Assembly (NCBI GenBank): GCA_003599415.1
Contig: QZKB01000077.1
Location: forward strand, 1-41,576
Direction of reading: 5' to 3'
Source of the DNA: Ignavibacteriales bacterium
GTDB lineage: Bacteria > Bacteroidota > Ignavibacteria > Ignavibacteriales > SURF-24
DNA length: 41,576 nucleotides
Below, piece by piece: positions 26,928 to 35,430 of this stretch (position 1 is the first letter of the stretch; each line of letters starts with the position of its first letter). The notes under the pieces were generated by a model. That model had not been told where the DNA came from, did no database searches, and saw nothing but the letters and a program-made list of their open reading frames with translations. The translations under genes and the position numbers were made by a program.

Positions 26928-28124
26928 ATGAATAAACTCTCAATTGATAATGTTGAATTAAAAGGTAAACGCGTTTTGGTTAGGGTGGATTTTAATGTCC
27001 CTCTTGATGAGAACCTTAATATTACAGACGACATTAGAATTACATCTTCTCTTCCAACTATTAAAAAAATTATCTCTGAAGGCGGAAAAGCAATTTTAAT
27101 GAGCCATCTCGGAAGACCGAAGGGCGGACCAAATCCAAAATACAGTTTGAAACCAACAGCAGTAAGACTTTCTGAATTACTTGGTAAAGAAGTAAAGTTA
27201 GCTCCTGATTGTGTTGGCCCGGAAGTTAAAGCTTTGGTAGATGCTATGCAAGATGGTGATGTCCTGATTCTTGAGAATGTTCGTTTCCATGCGGAAGAAG
27301 AAAAGAATGTACCGGAATTTGCAAAACAGCTCGCCGAACTTGGTGATGTTTATATCAACGATGCATTTGGATCGGCACACAGGGCACACGCTTCTACAGA
27401 AGGTGTTACAAAGTATATTAAGGTAAATGCTTCCGGTTATTTAATGCAGAAAGAATTAGACTATCTCGGTAAAGCAATTTCAAATCCTGAAAAACCTTAT
27501 GTAGCAATTCTTGGCGGTGCAAAAATCTCCGGAAAGATTGATGTAATCCAGAATTTATTTGATAAAGTTGATACGCTCATTATCGGCGGAGGAATGGCTT
27601 ATACATTCTACAAAGCAATGGGATATGAAATTGGAAATTCATTACTTGAAGCAGAAAAAATTGATCTTGCAAAAGAAATTTTAGAGAAGGCAAAAAATTC
27701 TAAAGTTAAATTTCTATTACCTGTTGATTGTATTGTTGCTTCGGAATTCAGTAATGATTCACCGGCAGAAGCAGTTGATGTAAAAAATATTCCTGCCGAT
27801 AAACAAGGTTTGGATATTGGGCCAAAGACAGTTGAATTGTTTAAGAACGAAGTGCTGAATGCAAAGACAGTTGTATGGAATGGGCCAATGGGTGTATTTG
27901 AATTTGATAACTTTGCCAAAGGAACTAACGCTATTGCAGAAGCCTTAGTTGAAGCTACAAAGAAAGGTGCTGCAACAATTATTGGTGGTGGGGATTCTGC
28001 TGCCGCAATTAAGAAGGCGGGACTTGAAGATGCAGTATCGCACGTTTCAACAGGTGGCGGTGCATCATTGGAATTCCTTGAAGGTAAACTTTTACCCGGT
28101 GTTGAAGCATTAAATAATGCTTAA
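26928..28124 (+). CDS. pgk: Phosphoglycerate kinase
   Basis: 398 residues, normal length. It transfers the acyl phosphate of 1,3-bisphosphoglycerate to ADP. The N-terminal substrate site is [17 protein letters not shown] with [20 protein letters not shown] and [14 protein letters not shown] follow; the nucleotide site has [10 protein letters not shown] and GGGDSAAAI near the C-terminus. The ATG follows GGGAGAAA. It comes directly after gap, as is common, with a terminator on each side. Confidence 0.98.
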   Translation: MNKLSIDNVELKGKRVLVRVDFNVPLDENLNITDDIRITSSLPTIKKIISEGGKAILMSHLGRPKGGPNPKYSLKPTAVRLSELLGKEVKLAPDCVGPEVKALVDAMQDGDVLILENVRFHAEEEKNVPEFAKQLAELGDVYINDAFGSAHRAHASTEGVTKYIKVNASGYLMQKELDYLGKAISNPEKPYVAILGGAKISGKIDVIQNLFDKVDTLIIGGGMAYTFYKAMGYEIGNSLLEAEKIDLAKEILEKAKNSKVKFLLPVDCIVASEFSNDSPAEAVDVKNIPADKQGLDIGPKTVELFKNEVLNAKTVVWNGPMGVFEFDNFAKGTNAIAEALVEATKKGAATIIGGGDSAAAIKKAGLEDAVSHVSTGGGASLEFLEGKLLPGVEALNNA

Positions 28125-28140
28125 AACGGAATTTATTTTT

Positions 28141-28169
28141 CAGGTTGCAGATTTTTATTCTGCAGCCTG
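28141..28169 (+). terminator. Stem-loop terminator after pgk
   Basis: 11-bp stem CAGGTTGCAGA / TCTGCAGCCTG with one G-U pair and a 7-base T-rich loop. The following tract ATTAATTTATG is AT-rich but not a pure T-run. Confidence 0.75.
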
Positions 28170-28233
28170 ATTAATTTATGTTGAATCTTTTCCCTTTGAC
28201 AGATGTTAAATAGTTAATGATTTAAGGTAGTAT

Positions 28234-29175
28234 ATGTATAACGATCGTGATTATTACAGGCCGACCGGTTTTGGCGGTTTTAGTGTTTTTCCACCTGTTA
28301 TTAAAAATCTATTAATTATTAATGGAATAGTTTACCTTGTTGCAAATCTTATTCTTGCTAATCTTACGGTAAATGGAATACCTGCAGAAGTAATTATAAC
28401 CCGTTACTTCGCTTTAATTCCGCTTGGTGGTTTTACGATGGGATTAACGTCTGCAGGTGAATTGCTTGTTGCTGCTTTTTATCCCTGGCAGTTGATAACA
28501 TACCAGTTTTTACACGGAAGTTTTACACATATCCTTTTTAATATGCTTATGCTTTGGATGTTTGGAATGGAGATAGAGAACCTCTGGGGTTCAAGAAAAT
28601 TTTTATTGTTTTATTTGTTATGCGGTGTAGGAGGAGCTGTACTTCAACTATTAGCGCAATATTTCCTTGGCGTGCCGGGCGCACCAACAGTTGGAGCATC
28701 GGGAGCAATATTTGGTGTTATGGTTGCATTCGCAATGATGTTTCCTGACAGATACATTTTTATTTATTTCTTAATTCCTGTTAAAGCAAAATATCTAATT
28801 GCTTTCATGGTGATAATTGAATTCTTATCTGCCGGCCAGGCAAGCATTGTTGCGCATATAGTTCATCTTGGCGGAGCCATTGTCGGGTTCCTGTTTATTA
28901 TTTTTGATAAAGGAAACAACCTTAGCATATCTAATTTTCTAAACTCTTTAAAGAAACCGGCATCAACTTCAACTCAAGCAAGATTCAGGAGAGGACAGAC
29001 ATATAAAAATGTTGAAGATGCCGAGTATTATGAAATCAATAATTCCAAATCCGGAAAGACTGAAGTTGATCAAAAAGAGATTGACGCTATTCTTGACAAA
29101 ATAAGCCGGAGCGGGTACCAGAATTTAACTGACAGAGAAAAGAAAATTCTTTTTGAGGCAAGCAAAAAAAGTTGA
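28234..29175 (+). CDS. Rhomboid-family intramembrane serine protease
   Basis: 313 residues with six membrane segments in about 22-230. Catalytic Ser156 is in VGASGAIFG and His211 is in HIVHLGGAIVGF; HGSFTHILFNMLMLWMFG is the conserved L1/TM2 region. It cleaves membrane proteins within the bilayer; the substrate is unknown. A soluble tail ends with EIDAILDKISRSGYQNLTDR, a short helical motif often found on rhomboids of this phylum. Its stop overlaps a TTG start of the next gene by four bases. Confidence 0.93.
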   Translation: MYNDRDYYRPTGFGGFSVFPPVIKNLLIINGIVYLVANLILANLTVNGIPAEVIITRYFALIPLGGFTMGLTSAGELLVAAFYPWQLITYQFLHGSFTHILFNMLMLWMFGMEIENLWGSRKFLLFYLLCGVGGAVLQLLAQYFLGVPGAPTVGASGAIFGVMVAFAMMFPDRYIFIYFLIPVKAKYLIAFMVIIEFLSAGQASIVAHIVHLGGAIVGFLFIIFDKGNNLSISNFLNSLKKPASTSTQARFRRGQTYKNVEDAEYYEINNSKSGKTEVDQKEIDAILDKISRSGYQNLTDREKKILFEASKKS

Positions 29176-29492
29176 ACCTGATTTTAAAAAACCTAGTTGT
29201 TCTTTTTTCATTTACAATGCTTATTGTTTCGTGTAAAGACAAAGCTGTAATTGAAGAAGAGGAGTTTGCAAAACTCTATTATAATGTTCTCTTAACTCAG
29301 GAAAAATTCAAATCAGATTCAACACTATTAAAGAAAGAACAGGAAAAGGTTTTTCTGAAATTCGGGGTTACTGAAAAACAGTATTATTCAACATTAACAG
29401 CTTATAATAAAGATCCTGAAAGATGGCAGGAATTTTTTGAATATTTTAAATCATATACGGATACTCTTCAGAAGAAACCTATGAGGCGTTGA
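29172..29492 (+). CDS. Small lipoprotein, DUF4296-like
   Basis: 106 residues from a TTG at 29172 that overlaps the rhomboid stop (TTGA). I prefer this start because it supplies a complete lipoprotein signal (LVVLFSFTMLIVSC); the later ATG near 29218 would cut the signal in half. The mature part is short, charged and helical (EEEFAKLYYNVLLTQEKF, PERWQEFFEYFKSYTDTL), resembling DUF4296 proteins of Bacteroidota, which have no assigned function. The 3' end overlaps the convergent recQ gene by 14 bases. Confidence 0.75.
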   Translation: MNLILKNLVVLFSFTMLIVSCKDKAVIEEEEFAKLYYNVLLTQEKFKSDSTLLKKEQEKVFLKFGVTEKQYYSTLTAYNKDPERWQEFFEYFKSYTDTLQKKPMRR

Positions 29493-32064
29493 ATTTATTT
29501 TTTGCAAGTACAACTCTTATTTCAGGATATGGTACATCTCGTTTCAAATTTTCTTTAATTGTTTTTAAATCCTTATGACCTGCCGCTAATAACTCTTCAA
29601 TCTGCAGAATGTTTTCTTTATCAATAAGCTTATTAATATTTGTATCTGGTTTGTATTCAAGTATGGTTTCCACCTGCATTGATATTACTGCTTCGCTAAG
29701 ATTTCTTAAAGATGCGATTTCGGAAAGCCTGTAACCTTTTAGTATCAAATTATATGTCTCAGAAATATTTTGGGGAATTTCCGCTGCAGATGATTTATCT
29801 TTTTGCTTGTCAACAAATTCTATAATCACTTCAAGAAATTCTTCTCCTGCTTTTGTAAAAGCTCTTTGATTGAAGCCTTCAACCGAAAGCAGTTGTGAAT
29901 TTGTTTCAGGTTTACTCTCAGCTATCTTTCTCAGAACTTCATCTGTACAAATAAGGTAAGCCGGTTGCTGAAATTTCTCCGCTGCTTCGTTACGGGCAAT
30001 TCTTAACAGGTTGAACAATTCAAGATTCTCTTCATAATCCTGTTTAATAATTTCTTCAACCGGGGCAACCAGACCAAGTTTATCTAAAATATCCTGTCCA
30101 TTCTTCTCTAACACAATTTTGTTGCCGCTTGCTTCTTTGGAGATTAGCTTTTCAGAAAGCATTCTTTCAAAGGTTTGAAATAATTCATCTTCGGAGTAAT
30201 TGGCAAGGCTTCCGTAAGTTGAATATTCTTTGCCGATGTTTCCTTTTAAAATGTTCAGCAATCTTTTTTCTGTAGGCTTTCCTTTGCTTTCGTAGATAGT
30301 TCTTAGAAATAATTCTGCGACGTAGGAGTAGCTGTCTTTATCATTCTGTTTATTGCCCAAACATATATCGCATTTACAGCATTGGTAATCGTTTGTTTCA
30401 TCGCCAAAGTAATTTATGAGGAATTTCATCCTGCACTCGTCGGAATAAACAAACTCTATTACCTTATCAAGTTTCCTGAGTGAATTCTGGTAATTATCGC
30501 TCAGCTTTTTGTAGTCAATTATAAGATTCTTCTCCTGAACCCTTGGTACCTTAAGCTTAACGCTTCTTTCGCGCAAAGGTTTATTGTATTCAATAATTCC
30601 GCCGTTACCAAGTCTTGTCATAATCTCATCAATCTGGTCAGCAGGAATTTCAAATTTATCCTGCAGGTTTGTTAATGAAAATGAAATTGGTGAATTGAAT
30701 GCAGTGCTTCCGTATTCTCTTACCAGCAGAAGCAATACGTCTTTAATTTCATTATCCGAGATATTCTTTATTGTCCTCTTCAGCGAATTCTGATCATAAT
30801 TAAATCTGAATGAAAACTTTTTTTCGAACGGAGAAATACGGGATATATATCCGGCAGTTTCAAGAATGTTTAATGCCGATTCAATAAAAGCAGGATTTAT
30901 TTCCTGCTTAAGATATAGCTTTATATAATCGTTTGTTATTGGAATTTCACTTTGTGTAATACTGCCGACGGCAATCTTACCAAAATCGCATATAGCATTA
31001 TAGATTTCTTTAATATTTTCTTTGGAAGGATTTGAAGTTGAAATGAAATAGTTATGAATATCTTTGTCTCTTTCATTATAAAGAAGAACAGCCGTTGAAT
31101 CCAAACCATCTCTGCCTGCGCGTCCAATCTCCTGGTAATAGTTTTCAATTGAAGGCGGCATATTATAATGAATAACCAGACGAATATCTTTTTTATCTAT
31201 TCCCATTCCGAATGCCGAAGTTGCAACTATAATCTTTACCTGGTCGTCAAGAAATAATTCCTGGATATGTTTTCTTTCCTCGTTTGCCATTCCTGCATGA
31301 TAATATGCTGCATTGAATCCATACAGTTGTAAAAACTCTGCAACCTCCTCAGTTTTTTTTCTTGAAGAAGTATAAATGATTGCAGGAGAGCCAAATTGGT
31401 TTATTGCTTCTAAGCATTTATCTTTTTTCTTTTTAACTCTTTGAACCTTAATGGAAAGATTTGTCCTCTCAAATCCTTTTACAAAAATTATTGGATTAGA
31501 CATACCAAGCTGTTTTACAATATCTTCAACAACTTCAGGTGTGGCTGTTGCAGTGAAAGCAGAAATATTTTTGATATTGATGTAATCGGCAAATTCCTTA
31601 ATCTTTCTGTAGCTCGGGCGGAAGTTATGTCCCCATTCACTTATACAATGTGCTTCATCTATAAATAAATAAGCAGGATTCACATTCTTAATCCGATCAG
31701 CGAAATTTATATTATCAAGTCTTTCAGGTGCAAGGTAAAGTAATTTTAATTCACCGTTGGCTATAAGGTTTAAAACTTCTTCTGTCTGGCGGAAGTCTAA
31801 TGTACTGTTTATGAATGCTGCCTGTCTTGATTTTTTATTTAATGCGTCAGCCTGATCTTTCATTAACGCAATTAAAGGAGAGATCACGATGGAAAAACTT
31901 TTATTAATCAAAGCGGGAATCTGAAAGCACAATGATTTACCGCCGCCGGTAGGAAGAATTGCAAGAACACATTCTTTTTGTATGATGCTGTTTATAATCT
32001 CTTCCTGTCCTGGTCGGAATGAATCATAACCGAAATAGTATTTTAATGCTTCAAGTATTTCCAT
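29479..32064 (-). CDS. recQ: ATP-dependent DNA helicase RecQ
   Basis: 861 residues, well above the 600-residue classical RecQ. Superfamily 2 helicase core: Walker A LPTGGGKSLCFQ (Lys43), DEAHCISEWGHNFRPSYRK (with the RecQ aromatic loop), SAFTATATP and YYQEIGRAGRDG. A zinc-binding subdomain follows (CRMKFLINYFGD, then CCKCDIC), and a winged-helix RQC. The extra C-terminal length holds an HRDC-like region (FNLLRIARNEAAEKF) and a WRN-type HTH (LILKGYRLSEIASLRNLSEA). It unwinds 3'-5' in recombination and fork repair. The gene is alone. Confidence 0.96.
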   Translation of the reverse strand: MEILEALKYYFGYDSFRPGQEEIINSIIQKECVLAILPTGGGKSLCFQIPALINKSFSIVISPLIALMKDQADALNKKSRQAAFINSTLDFRQTEEVLNLIANGELKLLYLAPERLDNINFADRIKNVNPAYLFIDEAHCISEWGHNFRPSYRKIKEFADYINIKNISAFTATATPEVVEDIVKQLGMSNPIIFVKGFERTNLSIKVQRVKKKKDKCLEAINQFGSPAIIYTSSRKKTEEVAEFLQLYGFNAAYYHAGMANEERKHIQELFLDDQVKIIVATSAFGMGIDKKDIRLVIHYNMPPSIENYYQEIGRAGRDGLDSTAVLLYNERDKDIHNYFISTSNPSKENIKEIYNAICDFGKIAVGSITQSEIPITNDYIKLYLKQEINPAFIESALNILETAGYISRISPFEKKFSFRFNYDQNSLKRTIKNISDNEIKDVLLLLVREYGSTAFNSPISFSLTNLQDKFEIPADQIDEIMTRLGNGGIIEYNKPLRERSVKLKVPRVQEKNLIIDYKKLSDNYQNSLRKLDKVIEFVYSDECRMKFLINYFGDETNDYQCCKCDICLGNKQNDKDSYSYVAELFLRTIYESKGKPTEKRLLNILKGNIGKEYSTYGSLANYSEDELFQTFERMLSEKLISKEASGNKIVLEKNGQDILDKLGLVAPVEEIIKQDYEENLELFNLLRIARNEAAEKFQQPAYLICTDEVLRKIAESKPETNSQLLSVEGFNQRAFTKAGEEFLEVIIEFVDKQKDKSSAAEIPQNISETYNLILKGYRLSEIASLRNLSEAVISMQVETILEYKPDTNINKLIDKENILQIEELLAAGHKDLKTIKENLKRDVPYPEIRVVLAKNKFNAS

Positions 32065-32149
32065 AAGAAACTAAATCAGAATAGCGTAAAATTTTACCTA
32101 TATTATAATGCAAAAATTATATTTTATTTAACTATAAGACAAATCAGTT

Positions 32150-33085
32150 ATGACTTCCATAAGTACAAATAACCTGACAAAAATTTATTATTCAAGCTTT
32201 AAGCGGAAGAATGTGCAGGCTTTATCTAACCTGAATCTGACAGTACAGCCGGGAACAATCTTTGGCTTGCTTGGACCAAACGGTGCCGGTAAAACCACAC
32301 TTATTAAAATCTTACTGGGTATTACTTTTCCCACCTCAGGCTCGGCTTCAATTCTTAATGAAGATATAAAAAATTATAAGATTAGGAGCAAGGTTGGTTA
32401 TCTTCCTGAAAGTCATAAATATCCTTCATACCTCACCGGTGAATCTGTGCTGAGGTTCTTTGGACGAATGAATGGGAATGACAATACAAATATTAAAAAG
32501 GAAATTGATTACCTGCTTGATCTTGTTAAGCTGGAAAAGTGGAGAAAAACAAAAATCAAAAACTACTCAAAAGGTATGATGCAGCGTCTTGGTCTGGCCC
32601 AGGCAATTATTAATAATCCTGATTTAATTTTTCTTGATGAACCGACTGATGGTGTTGACCCTATCGGCAGAAAAGAAATAAGGGATTTACTGATTGAGCT
32701 GAAGCAAAAAGGTAAAACAATTTTTCTTAACAGCCATTTGCTTACGGAAGTTGAATTGTTTACGGACCGTGTTGCAATAATGAATAAAGGCATCTTGTTA
32801 AAGGAAGGCACAGTTAAGGAATTGACCGAAAAGAAAGAAGAGTACCAGGTTCAGCTTGATTCTGAATTTACCGAATCGGACAGAACCTTGATGAATGACT
32901 TTTCAATTTACAACATAAAGGGAAATGCTTTTGATGTTAAAGTAGAAAACCCTGTTGAACTAAATAAACTTATTGACAAACTCAGGGAAAATCAGAAAGT
33001 GATTAAATCAATTATTTTACAGAAAGAAACTCTTGAAGAAATGTTTATCAATCTTATTGAAGAAGCGGAAGGGAAAAAGAAATGA
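32150..33085 (+). CDS. ABC-2 type transporter, ATP-binding protein
   Basis: 311 residues. Walker A LLGPNGAGKTTLIK, signature NYSKGMMQRLGLAQA (SKGM in place of SGGQ, normal for this subfamily), Walker B LIFLDEPTDGVDP and switch His in LNSHLL. The C-terminal 80 residues after the ABC fold are the accessory domain common to ABC-2 exporters. It overlaps the permease gene by four bases (ATGA), so the two form one complex. Substrate unknown. Confidence 0.94.
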   Translation: MTSISTNNLTKIYYSSFKRKNVQALSNLNLTVQPGTIFGLLGPNGAGKTTLIKILLGITFPTSGSASILNEDIKNYKIRSKVGYLPESHKYPSYLTGESVLRFFGRMNGNDNTNIKKEIDYLLDLVKLEKWRKTKIKNYSKGMMQRLGLAQAIINNPDLIFLDEPTDGVDPIGRKEIRDLLIELKQKGKTIFLNSHLLTEVELFTDRVAIMNKGILLKEGTVKELTEKKEEYQVQLDSEFTESDRTLMNDFSIYNIKGNAFDVKVENPVELNKLIDKLRENQKVIKSIILQKETLEEMFINLIEEAEGKKK

Positions 33086-33900
33086 AAAATATTTGGTTGA
33101 TAACAATGTTTACCATCAGGGAAGCCCTGGCGAGAAAAATATTTATAATATTCTTCGTTGTCTCTTCATTGGTTATTACCGGTTTTGCAATTGGCTTTGC
33201 TCTGTTTGACTATAACTCATACGTCCAGATAAAAGTAGGCAAACTTACCGAGCAAGATATTTTAAGTGAGATTTTGTTCGGTATTAAAGGAATGATCGTA
33301 GGACCATTATTTGGCGGAGGATTGTTACTTTCAATTTTTTCTACGGCAGGAATTATTTCATACTTACTTGAAAAAGGGAACATTGATCTCTTCCTTTCAA
33401 AACCAATTTCAAGAACTCAACTAATACTTGGTAAATATTTTGGCGGGATTGCTATTGTTTTAATAAATGTTGCTTACGCAATTATAGGGTTATGGATTCT
33501 TATCGGTTTAAAATTTAATAACTGGGACCTTTCATTTCTGTATTCAATTATTACGATTACATTTGCCTTTGCACTTATTTACACAGTAATTATTCTTTGT
33601 ACAATTCTTTCAAGAGGCAACGTACTGGCGCTTGTTGTTGCCTATGTAATATTCTTCATCTTAAGTCCTTTGCTTGCGGGCAGGGAAGTTATCTATAACA
33701 TCTCTCATAACGAGGTGGTAAAAGTAATACTGGATGCATTGCATTATATAATTCCCCAGACGTCTGAGCTGGGAACACTTTCGACAAAACTTGCCACACA
33801 GGGGATAATAGCTAACACAGAGCCAATCTGGGTATCCTGCATACTATTAATTCTCATTCTATCCGGCAGCATTTTTATATTTAATAAGAAAGATTATTGA
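33082..33900 (+). CDS. ABC-2 type transporter, permease
   Basis: 272 residues with six membrane segments. The N-terminus TMFTIREALARKIFIIFF and the motif LLEKGNIDLFLSKPISRTQLILGKYFGG are typical of ABC-2 permeases of the NosY/gliding type. It pairs with the ATPase encoded just upstream. It could export a lipid or peptide, or act in cell-surface assembly; the sequence does not decide. Confidence 0.92.
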   Translation: MKNIWLITMFTIREALARKIFIIFFVVSSLVITGFAIGFALFDYNSYVQIKVGKLTEQDILSEILFGIKGMIVGPLFGGGLLLSIFSTAGIISYLLEKGNIDLFLSKPISRTQLILGKYFGGIAIVLINVAYAIIGLWILIGLKFNNWDLSFLYSIITITFAFALIYTVIILCTILSRGNVLALVVAYVIFFILSPLLAGREVIYNISHNEVVKVILDALHYIIPQTSELGTLSTKLATQGIIANTEPIWVSCILLILILSGSIFIFNKKDY

Positions 33901-33991
33901 TGCTGCAATTTAAAAACAAAACAATTTCATTAACTGTGTAGTTAAATGAGTAGTAACTTCCACTTTTTTTGCTTCAAAGAACTATATAATT

Positions 33992-34047
33992 GAAAAAGCC
34001 CGAAAAGAACTTCAGGTCGACCAAAACCTTTAAACTTCTCGAGCTTC
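33992..34047 (-). terminator. Minus-strand terminator at the chromosome/prophage junction
   Basis: Arms 33997-34007 and 34035-34045 pair over 11 positions. On the minus strand the two imperfect positions become G-U pairs, while on the plus strand they are A-C mismatches. The minus-strand stem is followed by a T-run (GGGCTTTTTC). It therefore ends the minus-strand operon rather than the ABC-2 operon. The remaining bases 33901-34105 hold nothing else I recognise; no attachment site could be defined. Confidence 0.65.
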
Positions 34048-34105
34048 TTCATTATTTAAATTTCTTTTCTTCATTTGGTCATTAGAAGTTTTTGTTTGTT
34101 ATAAT

Positions 34106-34468
34106 TTAAATAAATCTCCTTTTAAATTCACCCGGCTCATAATACTTTTTATTATCTCTTTTAAAAGCTGTGGATAATTTTTCTTTATTTGTAATTGATG
34201 GATTTTTATCAGTGGGTTTTTTCTTGGGATCGGTATCCGAGATTATTTCTTCAATTTCCAGAATGTTCTTGGAATATAATTCACACAAGTACTGAAGAAT
34301 TTTTCCTTGATGCAGCTCTCCAGAATCTTTGAAAAAGCGAAAAGCGATTTTAATCATAAAACGCTCGGCTTTGATTTCATCAATCTTGGCCTCTCTTATC
34401 AATTCTTTTACAACGGAATCATGATGAGCAATCCTAATTATCGATCTAATAAGATTATCATTCTCCAT
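34106..34468 (-). CDS. Unknown protein at the left end of the prophage region
   Basis: 120 residues, cytoplasmic, helical and charged. The first 75 residues (MENDNLIRSIIRIAHHDSVV, AERFMIKIAFRFFKDSGEL) may form a small helical domain; residues 76-120 are Lys/Pro-rich and probably disordered. I do not recognise a family. It has its own -7-like element 22 bases upstream (TATATTTG at 34490-34497) and a terminator after it, so it may be expressed separately from the tail gene. It contains a perfect DnaA-box 9-mer (34169-34177) within the coding sequence. It may be phage or host. Confidence 0.65.
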   Translation of the reverse strand: MENDNLIRSIIRIAHHDSVVKELIREAKIDEIKAERFMIKIAFRFFKDSGELHQGKILQYLCELYSKNILEIEEIISDTDPKKKPTDKNPSITNKEKLSTAFKRDNKKYYEPGEFKRRFI

Positions 34469-34489
34469 AATTCAAGATTTATGTTATTG

Positions 34490-34497
34490 CAAATATA
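34490..34497 (-). promoter_or_regulatory. Putative -7 element TATATTTG for the 120-residue gene
   Basis: On the minus strand it matches TAnnTTTG and would give a leader of about 15 bases before the ATG at 34468. No -33 TTG at the expected distance. The rest of 34498-34642 holds only AT-rich sequence. Confidence 0.35.
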
Positions 34498-34642
34498 TAA
34501 ATATCTGCAGCACGAAAGAAAAACTTAAAAAACATTTATTGAAATTGAGTCCAATTGAAAAATTTTTATCCCAGGTGAAAATAAAGAATTCACTTATCTC
34601 AAGATTATATTTGTGAAATAGGTGAATAGAACAATATCTTAT

Positions 34643-35389
34643 TTACAACTTGTTGCTAATTACCTGAGTTCTACCTTTAAGATATATTTTCTTAGCTTCT
34701 CTATCATCCAGAAAAGCGCGTGAAGGTTTTTCGTAAAGTTTGGTGATTTCGATTTTTAACGATTGAATTTCATGTGCAAACATTGAAAAATGTTTACCTA
34801 TAACCTGGCTTATTTCCTCACTGCCTTTTGGAAATACAGAATTATAAGCTGCATTTACATTTAGAATTGATTCAACCATTATTTTGCGGTGGTCTGAACT
34901 TGATAAATATTGCAAACCTGATAAGCCCTTTGCAAACTCACTATGTGATAATGTCGATTGACCTTCATTTATGAGATTGAACAAATTGGCCTGTTGAGTT
35001 TCAGTTAGTATCATTTCTCTTTTTTTTGCGATGACCGGTACTTCATCTTTCTCCAATCCTAGCACTTTACCATTATGGGCTTTTACTATACCACCCTCGT
35101 GGAATAAACCGGCAATAAAGTTTATAGCCGAGCCTATAACCGGAATGTAATCCAAGAAACTGCTTCCACTTTCGGAATCAGATTTTTCCATTAAGTCAGC
35201 AATTCTAATAGCAACATTTAATGCGGCTGTAAGATCGTCAAGAAATTTATTACCAGTTAATTCAAATGCATTTTGTATGTCCATTACAACATTTTTTATT
35301 GCAGAGAATGCATTGGAATAGATTTCGGTTTTCTTTCGAGCAGTTTCTTTATCTAACTGAGTTAATTTTTTGTTGAATGCTTTTTCCAA
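34643..35389 (-). CDS. Tail tape-measure protein, C-terminal fragment (frameshifted)
   Basis: 248 residues from a TTG at 35389. In the same frame the sequence is open back to about 35455, past the stop of the upstream fragment. It contains the hydrophobic stretch FLDYIPVIGSAINFIAGLFH and the region HEGGIVKAHNGKVLGLEKDE followed by VPVIAKKREMILTETQ, the Gly-rich end typical of tape-measure proteins. The N-terminal part (ELLEKAFNKKLTQLDKE) continues the coiled coil of the upstream fragment. One extra T in the T4 tract at 35436-35439 would join both parts into a protein of about 857 residues. TTG is probably not a natural start. Confidence 0.75.
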   Translation of the reverse strand: MEKAFNKKLTQLDKETARKKTEIYSNAFSAIKNVVMDIQNAFELTGNKFLDDLTAALNVAIRIADLMEKSDSESGSSFLDYIPVIGSAINFIAGLFHEGGIVKAHNGKVLGLEKDEVPVIAKKREMILTETQQANLFNLINEGQSTLSHSEFAKGLSGLQYLSSSDHRKIMVESILNVNAAYNSVFPKGSEEISQVIGKHFSMFAHEIQSLKIEITKLYEKPSRAFLDDREAKKIYLKGRTQVISNKL

Positions 35390-35430
35390 CAGTTCAAGTG
35401 CTTCTAGTCTTTGTTTTTCATCAGTAATGT

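Noticed and set aside
34169..34177. DnaA box as part of a second origin, together with the one at 37331
   Set aside because: Only two isolated matches 3 kb apart, one inside a gene; chance occurrence in 41 kb is plausible.
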